A stretch of DNA of 64,000 bases, taken from Longirhabdus pacifica (GTDB lineage: Bacteria; Bacillota; Bacilli; Paenibacillales; DSM-105158). Shown here piece after piece: positions 62,155-64,000 of the stretch. Below the pieces are notes generated by a model. It did no database searches. It was not told where the DNA came from and saw only the letters and a list, made by a program, of their open reading frames with translations. Made by a program: the position numbers and the translations under genes. The first letter of the stretch is position 1, and each line of letters begins with the position of its first letter. The stretch is from contig NZ_QXJP01000002.1 of NCBI RefSeq assembly GCF_004115085.1, forward strand, positions 124,001-188,000, read 5' to 3'.

Positions 62155-63133
62155 ATATGCTCATATTTATATCGAAAAAAGTGCAAAAAGTTATGACCTC
62201 ACAACGCACATCATGGCACAGTTCCCGCATGCAACCATCATCGAAATTGACAATTATAAACATGTATTTTCTAGACCAAGACAGCAATTTGCATTACAAA
62301 AAGAAGCAGCAAAACTTATTTTAGCTGTGAAAAAGCCTCCGTTTTTATACAAGGGCGCAGAAGTATGCCACGATTTTGGATATAAACATTTTTACTATAC
62401 TTCCTCTACGTTGAACTGTGTTTACAATTGTGACTATTGTTTTTTACAAGGCATGTTTCCATCTGGTCACGTTGTATTGTTTGTAAACATAGAAGATTAT
62501 TTTAATGAAGTGGAAGCGGTATTAGCGCAACATCCTTTATATTTAAGCATTTCATATGAAGCTGACTTACTATCTTTTGAACACATGGTTCCGTTTGCTA
62601 AACGATGGATTTCTTTTGCTGAAAGTAAAAGAAATATCATGATGGAGTTAAGAACAAAAAGTGCAAATTACAAAGCGATATCTTCTATTCCTGCCCACGA
62701 TCAAGTCATATTGGCTTGGACTATCTCCCCACAAGAAGTGATTACAAATCATGAACCGAAAACACCTACTTTAAAAGCAAGATTACATAGTATGAAACAA
62801 GCGATGGAAGATGGATGGAAAGTTAGATTGTGCTTTGATCCCGTGTTACATATTGAGCATTTTGAAAGCCTTTATCGGGAATGCATAGAGCAAACTTTTG
62901 CAACGATTAACGCCGATCAGATCGAAGATATAAGTATTGGTGTGTTTCGCATACCGAAAGATTATTTAAAAACAATGCGAAAGCAGCGACCAGATTCCGC
63001 ACTTGTGCATTATCCATACATCCATCAAAACGGTGTCATGACTTATCCGGATGAGATAACGAAAAAATGCATCGATAATGTGTATGCTGCTGTTGCCGCT
63101 CATGCAGATAAGGATAAGATTTTTACGGAATGA
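62120..63133 (+). CDS. SPL-family radical SAM protein lacking the catalytic cysteine
   Basis: A 337-residue radical SAM protein of the spore photoproduct lyase family. The cluster motif is C100-VYN-C104-DY-C107-FLQG, matching the CxxxCxxC of SplB. The segment SYEAD (145-149) aligns with SCTSD of SplB, so catalytic Cys141 is Tyr146 here, and the relay Tyr99 is Phe108. It is therefore unlikely to repair spore photoproduct by the known mechanism. The TTG at 62120, four bases after AAGGAG, is the best start; an upstream ATG at 62063 lies deep in the preceding gene. It is 13 bp upstream of an SDR gene. Confidence 0.78.
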   Translation: MNKSANNAFTPKYAHIYIEKSAKSYDLTTHIMAQFPHATIIEIDNYKHVFSRPRQQFALQKEAAKLILAVKKPPFLYKGAEVCHDFGYKHFYYTSSTLNCVYNCDYCFLQGMFPSGHVVLFVNIEDYFNEVEAVLAQHPLYLSISYEADLLSFEHMVPFAKRWISFAESKRNIMMELRTKSANYKAISSIPAHDQVILAWTISPQEVITNHEPKTPTLKARLHSMKQAMEDGWKVRLCFDPVLHIEHFESLYRECIEQTFATINADQIEDISIGVFRIPKDYLKTMRKQRPDSALVHYPYIHQNGVMTYPDEITKKCIDNVYAAVAAHADKDKIFTE

Positions 63134-63146
63134 GGAGTGTTTACCA

Positions 63147-63845
63147 TTGAAGAATGCCATTGTAACAGGAGCATCAAGAGGGATAGGTGAGAACATTAGC
63201 AACATGTTACTGTCTGAAGGTTATATCGTGTATGGCATCGCAAGAGATTTTTCCACTTGTACCATACAGCATGATGCTTTTAGAAGCGTTGAAGCAGACC
63301 TGACCGATGTAGGAAAGCTGAACACCGCAGTGGAGTACATCAAGAAAGAAACGAATAGCAAATTGCACTTGCTTGTAAATAATGCTGGAGTCGGTTTATT
63401 TGGTGCACATGAGCAGTTGGAAACGAACGCTTTAGTCAACATGATACAGTTAAATCTTCAAGTGCCCCTTTTACTTTCTAACTTATTTTTAACGCAACTC
63501 AAACATAGTCAAGGTTATTTAGTTAACATTTCATCTGTTACAGCGAAAAAAATAAGTACACATGGATGTGCGTATGCAGCAACAAAAGCTGGTTTAACTC
63601 ATTTTGGAAATAGTTTATTCGAGGAGGTTCGTAAAACAGGAGTAAAAGTCGTCACCATTCACCCAGATATTACATCTACCCCATTTTACGATGATTTACA
63701 TTTCGAACCATACGAGAGTGACGAAACGACATTGTGTGCTTCAAGTATATCCGAAACGCTTCGTCATATTTTAAATCAACCTGAAGGAACAATCGTCACA
63801 GAGTTAAGTATTCGCCCTCAAAAAAATAGGATTAACAAAAAGTAG
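63147..63845 (+). CDS. short-chain dehydrogenase/reductase
   Basis: A 232-residue classical SDR with the cofactor motif TGASRGIG (residues ~7-14), LVNNAGVG, catalytic Ser in VNISSVTAKK and YAATK. The TTG at 63147 after GAGGAG is the start that gives the normal SDR N-terminus (KNAIVTGASRG). It follows the SPL-like gene by 13 bp, so it is the third gene of the cassette. The substrate is unknown. Confidence 0.88.
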   Translation: MKNAIVTGASRGIGENISNMLLSEGYIVYGIARDFSTCTIQHDAFRSVEADLTDVGKLNTAVEYIKKETNSKLHLLVNNAGVGLFGAHEQLETNALVNMIQLNLQVPLLLSNLFLTQLKHSQGYLVNISSVTAKKISTHGCAYAATKAGLTHFGNSLFEEVRKTGVKVVTIHPDITSTPFYDDLHFEPYESDETTLCASSISETLRHILNQPEGTIVTELSIRPQKNRINKK

Positions 63846-63852
63846 ACAGAAG

Positions 63853-63880
63853 AGAAGCCCACACAAAGGAGTGGGCTTCA
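63853..63880 (+). terminator. hairpin after the SPL-like cassette
   Basis: GAAGCCCAC / GTGGGCTTC inverted repeat with a 10-base loop. There is no T run, so it may act as a weak or bidirectional terminator. Confidence 0.5.
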
Positions 63881-63920
63881 TGTGAGCAAAAAGTTTGCAT
63901 TCACCTGAAAGCTCAATGCT

Positions 63921-64000
63921 CTATTCTTCTGGGTTTTCATTAGGGTTTAAATATTTTTGATCTTTCAAAAACAACTTCCAAAATAAAATGAAAGATGGAA
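63921..64000 (-). CDS. 3' end of a gene running off the window, probable membrane protein
   Basis: The last 80 bases on the minus strand are open and end in TAG at 63923-63921. The 26 visible codons encode PSFILFWKLFLKDQKYLNPN followed by ENPEE. A hydrophobic-aromatic stretch followed by a charged, Pro/Asn/Glu tail looks like the cytoplasmic end of a transporter. The family cannot be named. Confidence 0.4.
   Translation of the reverse strand, partial: PSFILFWKLFLKDQKYLNPNENPEE

Overview
The window is a low-GC Firmicutes chromosome segment, most likely from a spore-forming, motile, facultatively anaerobic member of the Bacillaceae. The evidence is Bacillus-type ribosome binding sites with frequent TTG/GTG starts, a FadN/FadF/FadE fatty-acid pathway, an S-box leader, cre, TnrA/GlnR-like and Fnr-like sites, a Spo0E-like protein and a protein of the spore photoproduct lyase family. 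The genus cannot be fixed from sequence alone. No rRNA, tRNA, CRISPR array or intact insertion sequence was seen.

Positions 1-23 kb form a nitrogen-oxide island. A minus-strand assimilatory operon (nitrate/nitrite transporter, nirB, nirD, nasC-like nitrate reductase) starts from a consensus sigma-A promoter. Its leader carries two six-base-loop hairpins and an intrinsic terminator, the arrangement used by ANTAR antiterminators, and the divergent gene encodes an ANTAR protein coupled to a TrpD2-like protein. A second, roughly 11-kb minus-strand operon (20.0-8.7 kb) encodes a NarK-like transporter, a NreA-like GAF nitrate sensor, a b-type cytochrome-like membrane subunit, a Nas/Nap-type molybdoenzyme, a four-cluster ferredoxin, a Tat-targeted Rieske protein, a small membrane protein, a frameshifted unknown gene, a NarL/NreC-type response regulator, a PAS histidine kinase, and mobA, moeA and mobB. 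This looks like a quinol-linked respiratory nitrate (or related oxyanion) reductase made with its own regulators and cofactor-maturation genes. hcp and moaA diverge around a perfect Fnr-type site and complete the anaerobic module.

Positions 23-37 kb are accessory genes: a Spo0E-like protein, arsRBC, a cupin, a MarR-MFS pair, a Cys-rich unknown, a YhgE-like membrane protein, metNIQ under a SAM riboswitch, a TetR-DHA2 efflux pair and a YdjC-family deacetylase.

Positions 37-53 kb are a beta-oxidation region: fadF-fadN-fadA-fadE-lcfA-thioesterase, a second fadE-lcfA pair behind a perfect cre site, and divergent etfBA to carry the electrons away.

Positions 53-64 kb hold a chemoreceptor, a DegV protein, a low-molecular-weight phosphatase, a DUF3050 protein, a sodium-dependent NSS transporter with a 31-residue MetS-like partner, a UPF0173 hydrolase and a MOSC protein. 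They end with a tightly coupled plus-strand cassette of nucleosidase-like, SPL-like radical SAM and short-chain dehydrogenase genes. In that cassette the SPL-like protein lacks the catalytic cysteine of true spore photoproduct lyases. This cassette, the Rieske-containing Nas-type reductase operon and the ANTAR/TrpD2 leader system are the strongest candidates for undescribed biology.
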